Origin: Molanna angustata
Lineage: Eukaryota; Arthropoda; Insecta; Trichoptera; Molannidae
Reading direction: 5' to 3'
DNA: 64,000 nt
NCBI GenBank assembly: GCA_963576475.1
Contig: OY754981.1
Span: forward strand, 26,388,132 to 26,452,131
The notes beneath the pieces are model-generated. The model did not search any database, had not been told where the DNA came from, and saw nothing but the letters and a program-made list of their open reading frames with translations. This document shows positions 23,374-35,174 of this stretch, piece after piece (positions within the stretch are counted from its first letter, which is position 1; each line of letters starts with the position of its first letter). Position numbers and translations under genes: made by a program.

Positions 23374-23669
23374 TTTCTTTCAAATGTTATGTAAAAGTAT
23401 AACCTAAAAATATTTTTTTGTATTAATTACCAACATTTTTAAAATATACTATATTTTTCAATGAAAAATATGTACTTATACACCTGATTTAATTTCGTCT
23501 CTTATTTTTTTTATTACTAAGAATTGTTTTGATTATTTAAAACGAAAATGCATTTTTCTTTCACTTCTACATTTTTTTTCAATCAGGATGACCGTTTCGC
23601 CAGGTGAACGCCATTTCATCTGGTTTTCAATCTTAAACTCAAATTTTTTAGAAGTAAAAACAGTACGTT

Positions 23670-23896
23670 TTTTTTATTAATAGCTTCTCGGGCAACTAAC
23701 AGGTACCTGCTAAGTCAAATATTTATTTAACAAGCACCCAATAACAAGTTGCCACATTCTGCAGACTTACTATATTAATCATCTCACATATCCAGACTGA
23801 AAACACAATTTAAAACTGTGTCTCCACCGGGAATCGAACCCGGGACCTTTGGATCAGCAGTCAGATACCTAACCAACTGAGCCACGAAGGCCGACA
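23670..23896 (-). mobile_element. SINE family A, minus strand
   Basis: A full-length copy with intact B box (GGAATCGAACCCGGGACC on plus) and tail. It is head to head with the next copy, 31 bp away. Confidence 0.9.
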
Positions 23897-23927
23897 TATT
23901 GAATAATTATTATGGAATTATACATAG

Positions 23928-24112
23928 TCGGGTTTCGTGGCTTAGTTAGTTAGATATCTGACTACTGAGCCAAAGGTCCCGAGCACAGTTCCAGGTTTGA
24001 CTTCCGGTGGATACACAGTTTTTAGTAAATTTTGTTTTCAGTCTGGATCTGTGAGAATATACCTACTAGGTGTTCAGAATGTGGCAAATAGTTATTGGGT
24101 GCGTGTTAAATT
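23928..24112 (+). mobile_element. SINE family A, plus strand, tail replaced
   Basis: It reads from GTTTCGTGGCTTAGTTAGTTAG through a B box enlarged by a small insertion to GGGTGCGTGTTAAATTA, where it stops abruptly at an RTE fragment. With the copy at 23670 it makes a large inverted repeat. Confidence 0.85.
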
Positions 24113-24530
24113 ACATACCTACATACCATCACGCCTTATCCGTCGCGGGGTAGGCGGATAAGGCGTGAGAACTGAACGCCGCATTTTTCTATCCTGGCAC
24201 GAATCCCTCGCCTCGTCCACATTCATGCATCGTTTCATACATGTTCGTTTGTTGCTCACTCTTCTAACATTTCCGTCTTTCAGAATATCGTTCACATGGT
24301 CGTGCCATCCCTTTTTTGGGCGTCCCCGTCCTCTCATTACATTCCTGTCAGCAATATATATTTTTTCGTCAGGCGTTCCTCATTTATTCTCCCCATGTGA
24401 CCATACCATTTCAATGTGTTCGTCGATTTCATTCTAGTAATGACATCTTTCTTCATCTTTTGTTCTTTCCTTATGTCCTCATTTCTTACCCTGTCATACA
24501 TCGTTCTATTACAGATTCTTGTTGAAACAA
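24113..24530 (-). pseudogene. RTE-like retrotransposon C-terminal fragment
   Basis: On the minus strand the frame contains the hallmark RGRGRPKKGWHDHVNDI (24337 downward). It is preceded by a decayed EMVWSHGE..DEKIYIADRN segment corresponding to the usual LRWLGHV..M region. The downstream end reads TPRRIRRDG into a CATACCATCACGCC-type end. Stops upstream show decay. It is only the last ~140 codons of an ORF2. Confidence 0.7.
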
Positions 24531-25053
24531 CTGAATATTATACTATCTTCATCGTAACTCAATTTTTTTTTATATAAATAAATTATGAAATAAGTTTTGA
24601 AAGATTGTGCATCTTGATTTCTCTATTTATTTTACTTACTCAATTTTGTTTTCTGTATAATTATTGTATGTATTTATTTCTTCTCGTTTGCTTTATTGTT
24701 AAATTAAGTTATTGTTATTTCCTCTATCGATTTAGTTTAGTTTATTTTATTTGTTAATACTTTTAAATTTGTAATATTTCACGTGTAACATAGGTATTTA
24801 TACCTATAGATATTGTGGGTGTCAAATAAACATATGAAAATTCAAGATGAAATACGCAAAATATCTTTTTTTTCTATAGAGTTGTTGTTTTTTTGTACTT
24901 AGAAAAAAATTGTATGGTGCACTTCATGGTAATGTTAGTACGACTGTCAGTCATTCAAATAAACTAAAAAAATGTTGCCTTATTTCTAAATTAAGTTCCT
25001 CCAATTTCATATTTATAACTTAAAAATAATAAGTTTTATAGAAAACAATCAGC
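24531..25053. other. AT-rich sequence, no recognised feature
   Basis: No coding, RNA or repeat signal that I can support. Confidence 0.5.
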
Positions 25054-25282
25054 AGGGACTCACGGAGTTGATTAAAGTGAGATTAAGATCAGCTTCAAAC
25101 TTAAGCAATCTTTGAGTTTAAATTAATTGAATAACAATATTAATTTATACAACAATTAATGAACATTTTAAACTAAACGTTGATATTAACAAATGTTGGA
25201 TTATAATCGAGTACTGATTTATATATTTTCAATATAAAGGCAAGCTAAGAACTTATTCATGCGAGTCATGCGTAGCTCCCCT
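25054..25282. mobile_element. MITE family 3, diverged copy
   Basis: Near the ends, AGGGACTCACGGAGTTGATT mirrors the CATGCGTAGCTCCCCT end. The interior ATTAATTGAATAACAATATT and the region around AATGTTGGATTATAATCGAG correspond in reverse complement to the intact copy at 56895-57145. Confidence 0.7.
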
Positions 25283-26489
25283 ATAATGGTGGAATGATGC
25301 ATGTCTTGTATAATTATTTTGCATTAACGATTTGTGCAGATTTATCAGAAATAATATATACAAATATTACAAAACAAGAAAAAAATTCCATAATTGTAGG
25401 AAATAACCTGTTTTTAACGAATGACAATACCAAATGCAATCATCAGAACTCAACCACGAGGTGCACTTTTAAATGAAACGCATGGTAGGTACTCGGTGAG
25501 AATTCAGTCATAGAAATGGACAGATAATAAAGAAAATGAACAGAATTAAGATTTGCATTCACTACATATTTTATTCCCCATTCACTTACTCTTTTCATGT
25601 GTTTGTGTTGCTAAGTTTGCGTAGTTGACAATCTGGTGAATTTAGATCTACGGAGACATTTTTAAACACTTTTCTTTTACGAGTATATACATAATCTTAC
25701 CAACACAAAAACACAAAAGGAGTATAATAATACTGATTTTCTTGTAGACATTTTCGTTTGCTAGTAAGGTAATATGTATGTAGGTGAAATAAAATAAACA
25801 TTATGTAGGTAAAGCAAAGTTTATAGACAACACGCCACTGGTCAATGACCTATGTGTGAACTCAGGGTAAATTCTCACTGTAAATTTCATTGGATTTTAT
25901 TTACAGTAAGAATTTTCAGTCACGGGTCCAAGGAGGAGGAGCAAATTTATTTCTTTCTACATACTCAGTTACTTTAAGTATGTTGATGAACTTACCAATA
26001 TCGAACAATTAAACACAGCTTGAAGATAAATAAATAAAATAACACAAATAAAAAAAATGTGGACATCCTTTTCAAAGTTTTCTTTACGTATAAAGAAATT
26101 GATAAATATTCTCCTGGTTTTATACAATAAATATAGAAAGCATTATTGTTTGCTTTGTATGAAATACAATTTTTTTTACTATACTATCGGCAATGTATAA
26201 ATTCTGAAAGTTTCAGAGGTCCAAATATCCGGGAAATTAGTTGAAAAATTCTAGTACGGACAAACATGTGAAGTTTATATGAAATACAAAATTGGTCAAT
26301 TTTATCAAAATATCAAATAAATCAGGCTTGAAACAATTTTGACATAATGTATCATCGGGAATACACATATTCTGAATGTTTCAGGGCTCTAACCGGTTGG
26401 AAAGTTAATTAAAAATCGATTGCGAAATTCCAGTACGGACAGACATGTGAAGTCAATTAAATGGGTGTCATAAGAAACTGAATAATAAT
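25283..26489. other. 1.2 kb AT-rich, no recognised gene
   Basis: The only repeated detail is a diverged ~150-bp duplication at about 26170-26460 (TTCTGAAAGTTTCAGAGGTC / TTCTGAATGTTTCAGGGCTC, then CAGTACGGACAGACATGTGA-like ends). No protein is recognised. Confidence 0.4.
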
Positions 26490-27900
26490 TTGAGTATTTT
26501 ATAGCGTCGTTTAATAATTCAGAATCATTCCAAGAGCGCTGATATTTTAGTCTAGATCATTTTTGATTAAATATTTTATTACAAAAACTTGATTATTCCT
26601 AAATGTCATTTTATGAATGTGATGTGCCTTTCTATCAATTTGAAAATAAACCATCAAATTTTTTTTCCTGTGCTTGGGGACACATAACATTGGGGGCTTT
26701 TTTTTTAACTATGAAATATTTCATAGTTAGTAAAAAAAGAGAAACTGATGAGATACCCTTCAAAATCTAATGGGGTCTACAATAGCGGAATTGCTTATAG
26801 AAGCCGAAAATCTTGGCTCGCCTATGAATATTATGTTAAGAAATTAAAGAACTAATATTTATTTATTTGTTTTATTGCAACCATACTACAGATTAAAAAT
26901 TAAACCGTTTGTAGATACGATGCTTTACAGGGCCACAGATGTAAATATTATTTTGGAATGTGATTTTAAAAATATTTATCATGACCACTGAAATGATCAA
27001 ATGTGCTCAAAAATTTAAATTTTTGAAATTTCCCAATTTTCTTCCAGGGGTTGCCTAGTCCGAAGGTTCTGGTCTCGCCCCTGGGGTCTAAAGCGTACTT
27101 TACAAGAACAAGGTTTTCAACGCGGTCCGATTTTCAACGCTTAAAACAGCATCCAAAATACCAGGTTACTCAAAACATCGCTTTACACAATGAGTATTAT
27201 TTTCTCCTTTATTTGCGACCCCTATTATCGCAATTACGAAAGGATTAAAAATGTCATTTATGTGAAAAATAGCAACATTTTAGTTTTTGCTTGTTCCGCG
27301 TTTCGTTCAATAGTGTTTTATCTTTCTATCGCTTGACTTCCATTTTGACTACCCGTTATTTGACTTGAATTGGATACGTTTGATTTGTTTTGGACCTTCA
27401 CTTTTTTTGTTTTAAAACATTGCTCTCTGGTCGAGAGATGCCTAATTAACCAAAGATACCGCGAACGTCAAAGTCAACACAATACAGACGGCAGCCATGT
27501 TGACTCGACGGTAACGAATAATTTTACAGATTTCTGTTTAACGAAAAACGATACAAAACGCGTTGAAAAATAGAACACGTTCTATTTTAATCCCCACCGC
27601 GTTGAAAACCTGAACCCCGTTGAAAAACTCGTCCGTGTAAAGTGCGCTTAAGCGGGTATTAGATAAATTTGAAAATGATGGAATAATTAGGTACTATAGT
27701 CGATAATCGATTTAGTAGAATATACACCGTACATAGCACATAGTACACAGCACACACACACACGGATATATTGTGATGAAAATTTCAGAATACAATCTCA
27801 GCATGAAACAAGTTAACAATCTGCAATAAAAAAAATAACCTTAAAATTGCATTAACATTAATTCATAACTCTCCACTATATCCCCTTCACTTTGAATACA
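26490..27900 (+). repeat. dispersed repeat beta, split by a MITE
   Basis: The left part (about 26490-26850) contains ATTTTATTACAAAAACTTGA and CCTTCAAAATCTAATGGGGTC. The right part (27651-27900) has ACCGTACATAGCACA, ATTTCAGAATACAATCTCAGCATGA and CCACTATATCCCCTT. The same order is continuous in the copies at 54927 and 55669, so 26851-27650 was inserted later. Confidence 0.7.
27090..27650. mobile_element. TIR element (MITE family 4) inside repeat beta
   Basis: The left end AAAGCGTACTTTACAAGAAC and a GGTTTTCAACGCGGT block are mirrored at the right by ACCGCGTTGAAAACC and GTGTAAAGTGCGCTT. The interior (~500 bp) encodes nothing recognisable. Only one copy is in the window. Confidence 0.65.
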
Positions 27901-28224
27901 TATGAAAATAATTTAATAAAATAGGAGTTCAATTGAATACTATCGATAAAAAAGCTTAATTTTATTACAATCAAATTAAAAGTGATTTCATATTTTTTAT
28001 AAAATAAATTTAGCCGTGGATACGTAGTTGAAATCATTCTTTCTACCTTTACTTACCAAAATATGAGGGATGGGAAAATAATTCTAGTACTTTGCGTAGC
28101 GTGCCCTTCACATGCATGAAATTCATCATGACATATGTACCTACATTTCTAAATTTCCGACTGCCAATTCTTGATAATAAATAATTTAAAACATGTAAAA
28201 AAATCGTTTTTAATTTTTTACAGT

Positions 28225-28348
28225 TATAAATTATACTTGAACACTGACGCGTATCGCTCAAAGACCATCTAGAGCACATCTAAATCATGACATCCATTCT
28301 GTAGATGCTCTTTGAGCGAAACGCGTCAGTGGTCAAGTATAATTTATA
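28225..28348. other. 125-nt inverted-repeat hairpin
   Basis: Arms of about 45 nt pair almost completely: TATAAATTATACTTGA with TCAAGTATAATTTATA, CACTGACGCGT with ACGCGTCAGTG, and CGCTCAAAGA with TCTTTGAGCG. It resembles a MITE-derived miRNA-like or siRNA-producing hairpin, but nothing shows it is transcribed. Confidence 0.65.
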
Positions 28349-29120
28349 AATGGAATAAAGTTAACAATTGAGTATTTAATTGTTTTAAGTAATTTAATAT
28401 AATTAAGAACTTACAATATTACAATTAAATTAAAAGTTATATAGATTGAATTTTTCCCATTTGCTGAATATTTAATTTATTTTTCCTTCTCTTTTTTTGA
28501 TTACTTTATTATCTTTTTTATTTATTTTATTAATATGAATATTTTCACTTTTTTTTCATTTATTTAATTGTAATTTGTTTATTTATTGATTGGTTTCTAT
28601 TTTACTATATTTTTTGTTTTTTTTTTACAATAAATAGGTAAAGGTACCTACCTAAGTTAGATAGACAAATATTGTTGGAGTAACGCATAACATGGTACCT
28701 ACTTCCCAACAACTATAAAATATAAGTTCCAGTATGTATTTTTAAAATTATTATTATATATTGATAAAGGTAGATATTTCATAAATAAAATGAAATTGAA
28801 AACTTAGTTGCATGTCTACAGTTATACATTTACATGCCATAATATTCCATTCCATTTCTATGAAATTGGCGTCTTTGCGTTTCTTTTTTATTTTAACGAG
28901 TGATTTTTATTTAAAAAAAATGTATTTTCATTTTATGATGGTTTTTCCTAAATTTTAAATGTATATATATGTTTTTTTTTCTTTTTGTTTTGTTTTTTCT
29001 TATGAAACTTTGCGTTTTAATTATAATCGCGTATTTATTTGTCGAACAATTGACTATTGCAATTAAAATAAAAACACTATAATCTTTTTTTATTGCGTAT
29101 GAACAAAAAAAATAATCGAA
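28349..29120. other. very AT-rich stretch without recognised feature
   Basis: Long T runs and low complexity. No coding signal. Confidence 0.6.
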
Positions 29121-29720
29121 TTCTTATGTAGTTGCATGCCTACAGTTACGATTCCCCTCGGCCGTCTTCGGCTCTGTTCGTGTCCCGGCTGTCGTCACCG
29201 CCGCCGCCCTGCGCGCGCTGTATCGACCACCGCGAAAGCCTCCATCCGCTGTTACACGCGCGTCCCGACGCGGCTCCGACGTCCGCCGACGCGACGCCCG
29301 GAACGTGAAAAAAAATTCGAAATAACAAAAAAAAATACACGTACACACACGTACGTACATACGAGTGACGGCTGAAGTCGATTCGATACAGTATCTGATT
29401 GAAAGCGGATCGTCGATACTCAGTCAGGTTGTTATATAATAAAAATATATCAAACAGGATTGCTGCATTTGTTGTTTTGACGCTATCGTTTCACGTAAGA
29501 ATTGAGAGGCGAGTACCATTGTGTTTTGTTTGACTTCTTTTGATATCTTCGATATCGTGAGTCAACTCTCTCTCGTCGGACGGTTCAGAGTATTAAAGTG
29601 ATTGTTGAATATCTATCTAAGTCTCTCTGTCGCCATAATAATTGTTGTATAGAGTTGATTTTCCGAAGCAGCGATATCGTATCGAGTGAATCTGGGATAC
29701 GTTATTTGACAGGTATATCG
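29121..29720 (+). promoter_or_regulatory. CpG-dense segment, candidate promoter/5' exon
   Basis: From 29150 to 29310 the sequence is dominated by CG dinucleotides, unlike its AT-rich flanks. It is followed by 400 bp of complex, repeat-free sequence with an arthropod initiator-like ACTCAGTC near 29420 and a possible donor TTTGACAGGTATAT near 29706. Short open frames on both strands are arginine-rich shadows. The nearest downstream plus-strand gene is tipE, 8 kb away, so this might be its distal non-coding first exon; that is an inference. An unrelated gene outside the window is also possible. Confidence 0.4.
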
Positions 29721-30526
29721 AATCTATTTATAGAACTTAGTAACAATTAATCGTATTGAAACAAGACGATTGTACGGATGCTATTTTTTACTCTGGTCAC
29801 TTATATAATTTGTCGATCGTTTAAAAATAATAAAGTTTTCGTTTCGAGTGAGTTGGTCGAGCTTTCGACAACGACTTGCATGGCTTATTTGAAATTATTT
29901 TAGCTTGTCTCATTTTTGTTGTGTAATCAACTATTTTTATACGTCAAAAATTATCTTTATAAGTCAAGAGAAAGCCCCTTTTTGCACTTAAACTAGATGA
30001 ATGTGTTTAAGAAGTAATTCATTTTTATCAAAACATTATTTTTTACCGTTGATTCTTTGCAAGTTTTTCTTTCAAATATCCTTAGCTTTTGAGTAATTGA
30101 GTTTATTTTACATCAATAGCATATTAATGACCTCAGTGTTTTTCATTGTTTTAATTTCCCTGTAAAATATAGCCTCAAATATTTTATCATCGATTTACAT
30201 ATTACTTTCTTAACCCCTTTTTTATTTATTTTTATTTTATTTTATTCGGAAAACATACAGCATTCATAATAATAATAATAAAAATGATAAATACGATTTC
30301 ATGCCTAAGTAATATGTTTTCACTTATATAAAAAGTAGTAATACCTAATTTTTAATTATTTATTTTATTTATTCATTCTTTCTTTCTTTATCATTGGGCG
30401 GGTCCATTCGAAACACGAGGAGAAAAAGAACACCAAGTATTACTCTGGTTAAAATTTGAAAATTAAAAATTTTAATAGCAAAAGTAACAAGCAAAAAGTA
30501 AAATAATCATATTTTTAAATTATTCA
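29721..30526. other. no recognised feature
   Basis: AT-rich sequence between the CpG-dense segment and the next MITE; nothing supported. Confidence 0.5.
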
Positions 30527-30720
30527 GGGGGGGGGGGCAAGTCTGGTCCAACCGGCGAAATCAAAACCCTTACGATTACCCATATCGTGGATGTAATTAT
30601 TATATGCATGGAGTTTCATAATATCTCTTGATGTCATAGAACTCCATATGATAATTATATCCATGATATGGGTAATCACGAGGGTTATAATTTCGCCGGT
30701 TGGACCAGACTTGCTTCCCT
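30527..30720. mobile_element. MITE family 2, copy 2
   Basis: The G-run followed by GGCAAGTCTGGTCCAACCGG is mirrored at the right by CCGGTTGGACCAGACTTGC. The inner ATGATAATTATATCCATGAT is shared with the copy at 15122. The longer outer arms here are closer to the founder sequence. Confidence 0.85.
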
Positions 30721-30999
30721 GGTTGAAATTAAAATGCACAAAGTAATGTTAAAATAAAATAAAAATAAGAGTTAAATTTAACATTAATACGTCCCCCAAT
30801 TGGCAAACAAACAATCAAATGACATAATATTGAAAGGACATAATAATTTAATTGTCATAACACATTTTAATATTTTTTCATGCGTTAATATTTATTTACT
30901 GAACACACTTATTTGATTTACTTATAAACCTACTTTTTATATAAATTTATTATTGTTCATTGGAAGAAAAAAAACTGATAGGCAATCAACCCACGGAAT

Positions 31000-31407
31000 A
31001 AATATATGTATTTATTTTTAAATCAGAATTTTTGTATCTGTTTTATCTTTGGACTAAAAAAATTCGATCATATTTCTCATTACCGTAATCTTCTTCACTG
31101 GCCCAAGATACGACAACGACGTAATATACATATCTTTTCATTACTATACAATGTCCTTTTTAATCCAAATTTACCTCAGTATCTCAAAGATAAATTCACT
31201 TATCTTTCAAGCCACGGACATCCACTTCGATCTGCTGAACGTACTTTAGTATCTATCCCTATTCATAGTTCTGATTTTTTTAGCTCTTCATTTGAAGTAC
31301 ATTCAGCTAGACTATGGAATAGTCTAAGTCCTGATATTACGTCGTCTACCTCACTAAACATCTTCAAGAAAAGGTTAAAGCAAAAATATTTATCTGACAA
31401 CACCTGA
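31000..31407 (+). pseudogene. Jockey/CR1-like retrotransposon, C-terminal fragment
   Basis: An open frame of 133 codons ends FFSSSFEVHSARLWNSLSPD and a lysine-rich LNIFKKRLKQKYLSDN. The RLWNSL..I....SLN.FKKRLK pattern is typical of the last residues of non-LTR ORF2 proteins. The catalytic region is absent (5' truncation). A 3' UTR-like stretch follows, interrupted by a different element (31520-31655), and ends in (AATA)n near 31800. Confidence 0.7.
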
Positions 31408-31519
31408 TTACATCTTCCTCTCCTTTTCCTTTCCTTATCATTTAGTTTTTCTATCATTGCTATGAGTTGTTCTTATATGCTATCTTATTTGTTTTTTTTT
31501 TTACTTTCCTTCTACTATC

Positions 31520-31655
31520 CCGACTTCCTTCAGGCCAACGATTGAATGACAAAAATAGATCTGTCACAGGCATATTTTCATGCTCCCATTGCAGAAACAC
31601 ATCGCCGGTTTCTGAGGATTTCGTACGGAGGCCTGCTATTACAGATGACATGTTT
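31520..31655 (+). pseudogene. DIRS-like reverse-transcriptase fragment
   Basis: The frame starting at 31546 reads MTKIDLSQAYFHAPIAETHR and continues through RFLRISYGG to LLLQMTC. The pattern K-I-D-L-x-x-A-Y-F-x-x-P-I..F-L-R..Q-x-x-x-L-P is the N-terminal palm of DIRS/LTR-type reverse transcriptases, not of the non-LTR type around it. It stops before the catalytic Y-x-D-D. It is the only trace of this class I see. Confidence 0.55.
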
Positions 31656-31714
31656 TTATTTATTTTGTAATTTGATTAACTTATTACCATATAACACAAA
31701 TTGTTTTGTATATT

Positions 31715-31805
31715 TAACGTTTACTCTTGTTGGCTGGAAGAAATTGCCATTAGGCAATAAGCCCGCCCGTGTACTAATTATATGTACAGAAAGATTAAAA
31801 TAAAT
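31715..31805 (+). repeat. LINE 3' tail shared with SINE family B
   Basis: GGAAGAAATTGCCATTAGGC and AATAAGCCCGCC followed by (AATA)n form the end of the Jockey-like element. Family B SINE copies at 20830 and 53200 carry nearly the same block (GGAAGAAACTGCCATATGGC, ATTCGCC). The ATTGCC/GGCAAT pair can fold as a small hairpin. Confidence 0.55.
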
Positions 31806-32280
31806 AAATAAATGTAGTATTTTTCTATTTCTTACTAGTAATAGACATATGGTGTGGTTTTTATTCATTATACGTGCAAGCATTTTATGTTTGTTTCCCC
31901 AAGTACCTACATATTAGTTCAATATATTGTGACCATTATCTATTGGCTTAAAAAATATCCTACATAACACCGAGTTGCACTGGTTGATTGTCTAGAACGA
32001 GTGGATTAAAAAGTGTGCTTGATAGTCTTTGAGTCTCTGCAAGACTTAAACCGTGTCAAATGAATGTACCATCAAGAGGACCGTCGAATAAAGCATTTAT
32101 CTTCATTCTACTCAAAATAATTCATTAAAGTGTTATTTTATCTATAATATTTATTTATTTATTTAAATTTTGGTATACGGTTAACACACAAAACACAATA
32201 CACTGAAACATAATATCAATCATATCAAAGCAACCGTGAACACGAAAATCCCATAACCAGTCTATGGGTATAGTAATTAA

Positions 32281-32963
32281 GGGGGGGACTGCTGCCAACG
32301 TACCTATTTTTTCAATTTGAATTTGCGTCATTACTACAAAACTAATCATTTTGAAAAAAATAACCTAGTTAGTTTGGATATTAATAAATAAAAACATACC
32401 TTATTTTTTTAATTATGTTATGTATATATTCTTGTAGGAAAATAATAAGCATTCCCCAATTTTTGACATTTATCTTAAATTTCTAAAAAACTATAAGGTA
32501 TAGAGCATTATATTTTTTTATAAATTAAAGAAGATCAAAATATCTGGAAAAATACGATGTAACGTTGCATTAATGCATCAGGTTAAGTTAATAAACCAAA
32601 AAAACTTATTTTTCGCAATGGCGCTGAATGGAAAATAAATGTTTTTAAGGTTTATTTTCTAAACGTGAAGCATTAATGCAACGTCACATCGTATTTTTCT
32701 AGATATTTTTGTCTTCTTTAATTTAAAAAAAAATATGTTGAACTACGCCTTATATTTTATTAAAAATATAAGATAAACGTTGAAAATCGGGGAATGCCAT
32801 TATTTTTCTACAAGAATTTATACAGAACATTATCCAAAAGTAATGATACGTTTTTCTTAATGAATACCCAAACTATCTAAATTATTTTTTTCAAAACGAT
32901 TTGATAAGAAATAATGATGGTATATCAAATTCAAAAATAGGTACGTTGGCAGCAGTCCCCCCC
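32281..32963. mobile_element. 683-bp near-palindromic TIR element
   Basis: The ends GGGGGGGACTGCTGCCAACG and CGTTGGCAGCAGTCCCCCCC are perfect inverted repeats, extending through TACCTATTTTT. Inner blocks also mirror each other (AGCATTCCCC with GGGGAATGCC; ACGATGTAACGTTGCATTAA with its complement), so arms of ~300 nt pair around a short centre. It is flanked by TTAA on the left and TTAG on the right, compatible with a decayed TTAA target duplication. No transposase. Confidence 0.8.
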
Positions 32964-33469
32964 TTAGTATATAAATTATTTTGTTTATAACATTAGATTA
33001 TAATATATTTATAAAAAAAAGAAAATACAACAAATAAATAAAATGAAGATAAATTCAGTGAAATTGCCTTGCTAATCTTGTTTTACGTTATTTAGGGCTC
33101 AACAAGTAAGAGAATGCGGGTGAGAGTTTTATCTGACACGGCTGAAAATGTATGGTCGCAAAGGTTAGGGCAAAACCTTTGCCTCCTTGGCCTATTGAAG
33201 AAAATTTTTGGATGTCTCATTTTTATAGTCAACGGAGAGATGGACTGCATCGCACTTGTGAGTGCAATTAAATTTCACGTTCCGAATATACGGACAATAC
33301 AATCGGTGATGTTTCATGAGGTACATTATATGTCACCAATACCGCGATTGCATAGGTTTAGTAATGAACTTTGCGTTGATGCAGATATTTTCGGAGATAG
33401 CTTGCCGGTCTTCAAAATAAAAAAATATGGATCTTTCATATATCGATAGCTACATTCGTTTTTTTTATG

Positions 33470-33755
33470 GTTATTTTTATTTTTTTATTTTATTTTATTT
33501 TCTTTTATTTTTTAATTAACACTTACAACATTAGATAGTTTATTACATGGATTAATACATATGATACATCAATTATCTAAATCTAATGTCAGTTACAGGT
33601 GTCAAATACATTTTGGTTTGTGTGTGTAGTGTAAGTAGTAAAGTATTTTTATTATTTATTTATTTAATTATTATTCCGCTTATGTAAGAGAGAGGGTGTG
33701 TATATGTATGTGTGTGTGAGGGTGTGTGTGTGTGTTTGAGGGGTGTTTGTGTGTG

Positions 33756-33824
<69 letters not shown>

Positions 33825-35174
33825 GTGTGTGAGGGTGTGTGTGTGTAAAAGAGAGTATGTGGACTTAAAAGTGATGGGCCATGGTTAGCTATTGTTTTCT
33901 AATTTATCTATTTGGGATATTTTCCGTCGATATTCGTTTGGGGAGTCGTAAAAAATGTCCAAGTTTAAAATATCCACATACCTTGAGTAAGCATCCATGG
34001 CCCTATTGATTGGTGAATTTATTGCAGCATTTGTTTTATAATATTTGCATTTAAATAATGGTGTATGTCTTGTACGACTTATAGGTATATTAAAGTCAAT
34101 AAGTGTGAGTATATCGGCGGAGTCTATATGGTTATTTAAAACATTATAAATAAAAGATTAATCAGTTATTGTTCGTCGGTTCGCTAAACTTTGAATATTA
34201 TTAACCGTTGTATTATTGTTGTATTTATAGTTGAGTCGTTTCAAAAATTTGCGTTGGATGTTTTCAATATTTTTTATATGGATTTTATACAGCGGGTTCC
34301 AAATAAATGATGCAAACTCCAGTGTACTTCTGACAAGTGAGAAATATAATATTTTTAAAGTTTGCGGATTTTTAAAAGATTTACCTATTCTAAATATGAA
34401 TCCAAGTAGTTTGTATGATTTTGTAATAACAGTGTTTATATGTTGAGTAAAGGTAAGTTTAGCATCAAGGTGCACTCCAAGGTCTTTACATTCATTTTTA
34501 TATTTTATGTTCACATTATCTAGAGTGTAATTGTGGCAAATTTTATTCCTTTTTCTTGTGTACGATATGACAAAACATTTAGAAGCATTCAGAGAGAGGT
34601 AGTTATTTTTACAGTAAATCATAAGTCTGTCTAGATCTGATTGAAGAGCGCAACAATCGGCACCCGACTTAATTTCTTTGTATATTTTCATATCATCTGC
34701 AAACACAGAGAATTTGCAATGTTTGAAGCATTTCCCAATGTCATTTATGTACACAAGGAAAAGCAATGGACCGAGATGAGAGCCCTGGGGTACACCTGAT
34801 GTAACATTAACTGGCAATGAGGAAAACCCTTTAACAACAGTTGTTTGGTATCGTTGGCTTAAGTAAGAATGGAGTAGATTAAATAGGTTTCCGCAAATGC
34901 CCATATGAAGTAGTTTTTTAAATAGAGTATTATGATTCACACGGTCGAACGCCTTGGAGTAGTCAGTATATACACAATCAGTTTGAATATTTTTATCCAT
35001 CGTTTCGTGTAGGAATTGTATGAAGACGGTTAAATTCGAGATAGTGGATCTTTTTTTCATGAAACCGTGTTGTTTATTTGAAATGAAGGGTGCTATGGTA
35101 GGATATAATTGGTCGTATACGATTTTCTCATAGATTTTACTGAGTATTGGAAGTTTAGAGATAAAAAGTGACAC
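33470..35174 (-). pseudogene. Jockey-clade non-LTR retrotransposon, 5'-truncated, long intact RT
   Basis: An uninterrupted 338-codon frame (35174 to 34158) contains the reverse-transcriptase core in order: LSKIYEKIVYDQL, QHGFMKKRSTISNL, TDYSKAFDRVNH, SGVPQGSHLGPLLFLVYIND, catalytic FADD (residues ~158-161) and LGVHLDAKLTFTQHI, then a thumb region ending in LNYKYN. The endonuclease and ORF1 are missing because the copy is truncated at 35174, and the C-terminus ends early at 34158. The 3' UTR continues down to a T-rich end near 33470 and contains a (TG)n tract. The frame is preserved, so the insertion is fairly young, but it cannot be autonomous. Confidence 0.9.
33660..33850. repeat. (TG)n microsatellite
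   Basis: GTGTGTGAGGGTGTG-type sequence passing into a pure TG run, within the 3' UTR region of the Jockey-clade element. Confidence 0.9.

Noticed and set aside
29124..29375. Arginine-rich open frames on both strands
   Set aside because: Overlapping frames on opposite strands of a CpG-rich block; none resembles a protein. The composition alone keeps them open.
33114..33449. 111-codon plus-strand frame of ordinary composition
   Set aside because: Not recognised. A possible acceptor (TTTAG) precedes it, but no conserved motif or neighbouring exon supports a gene.
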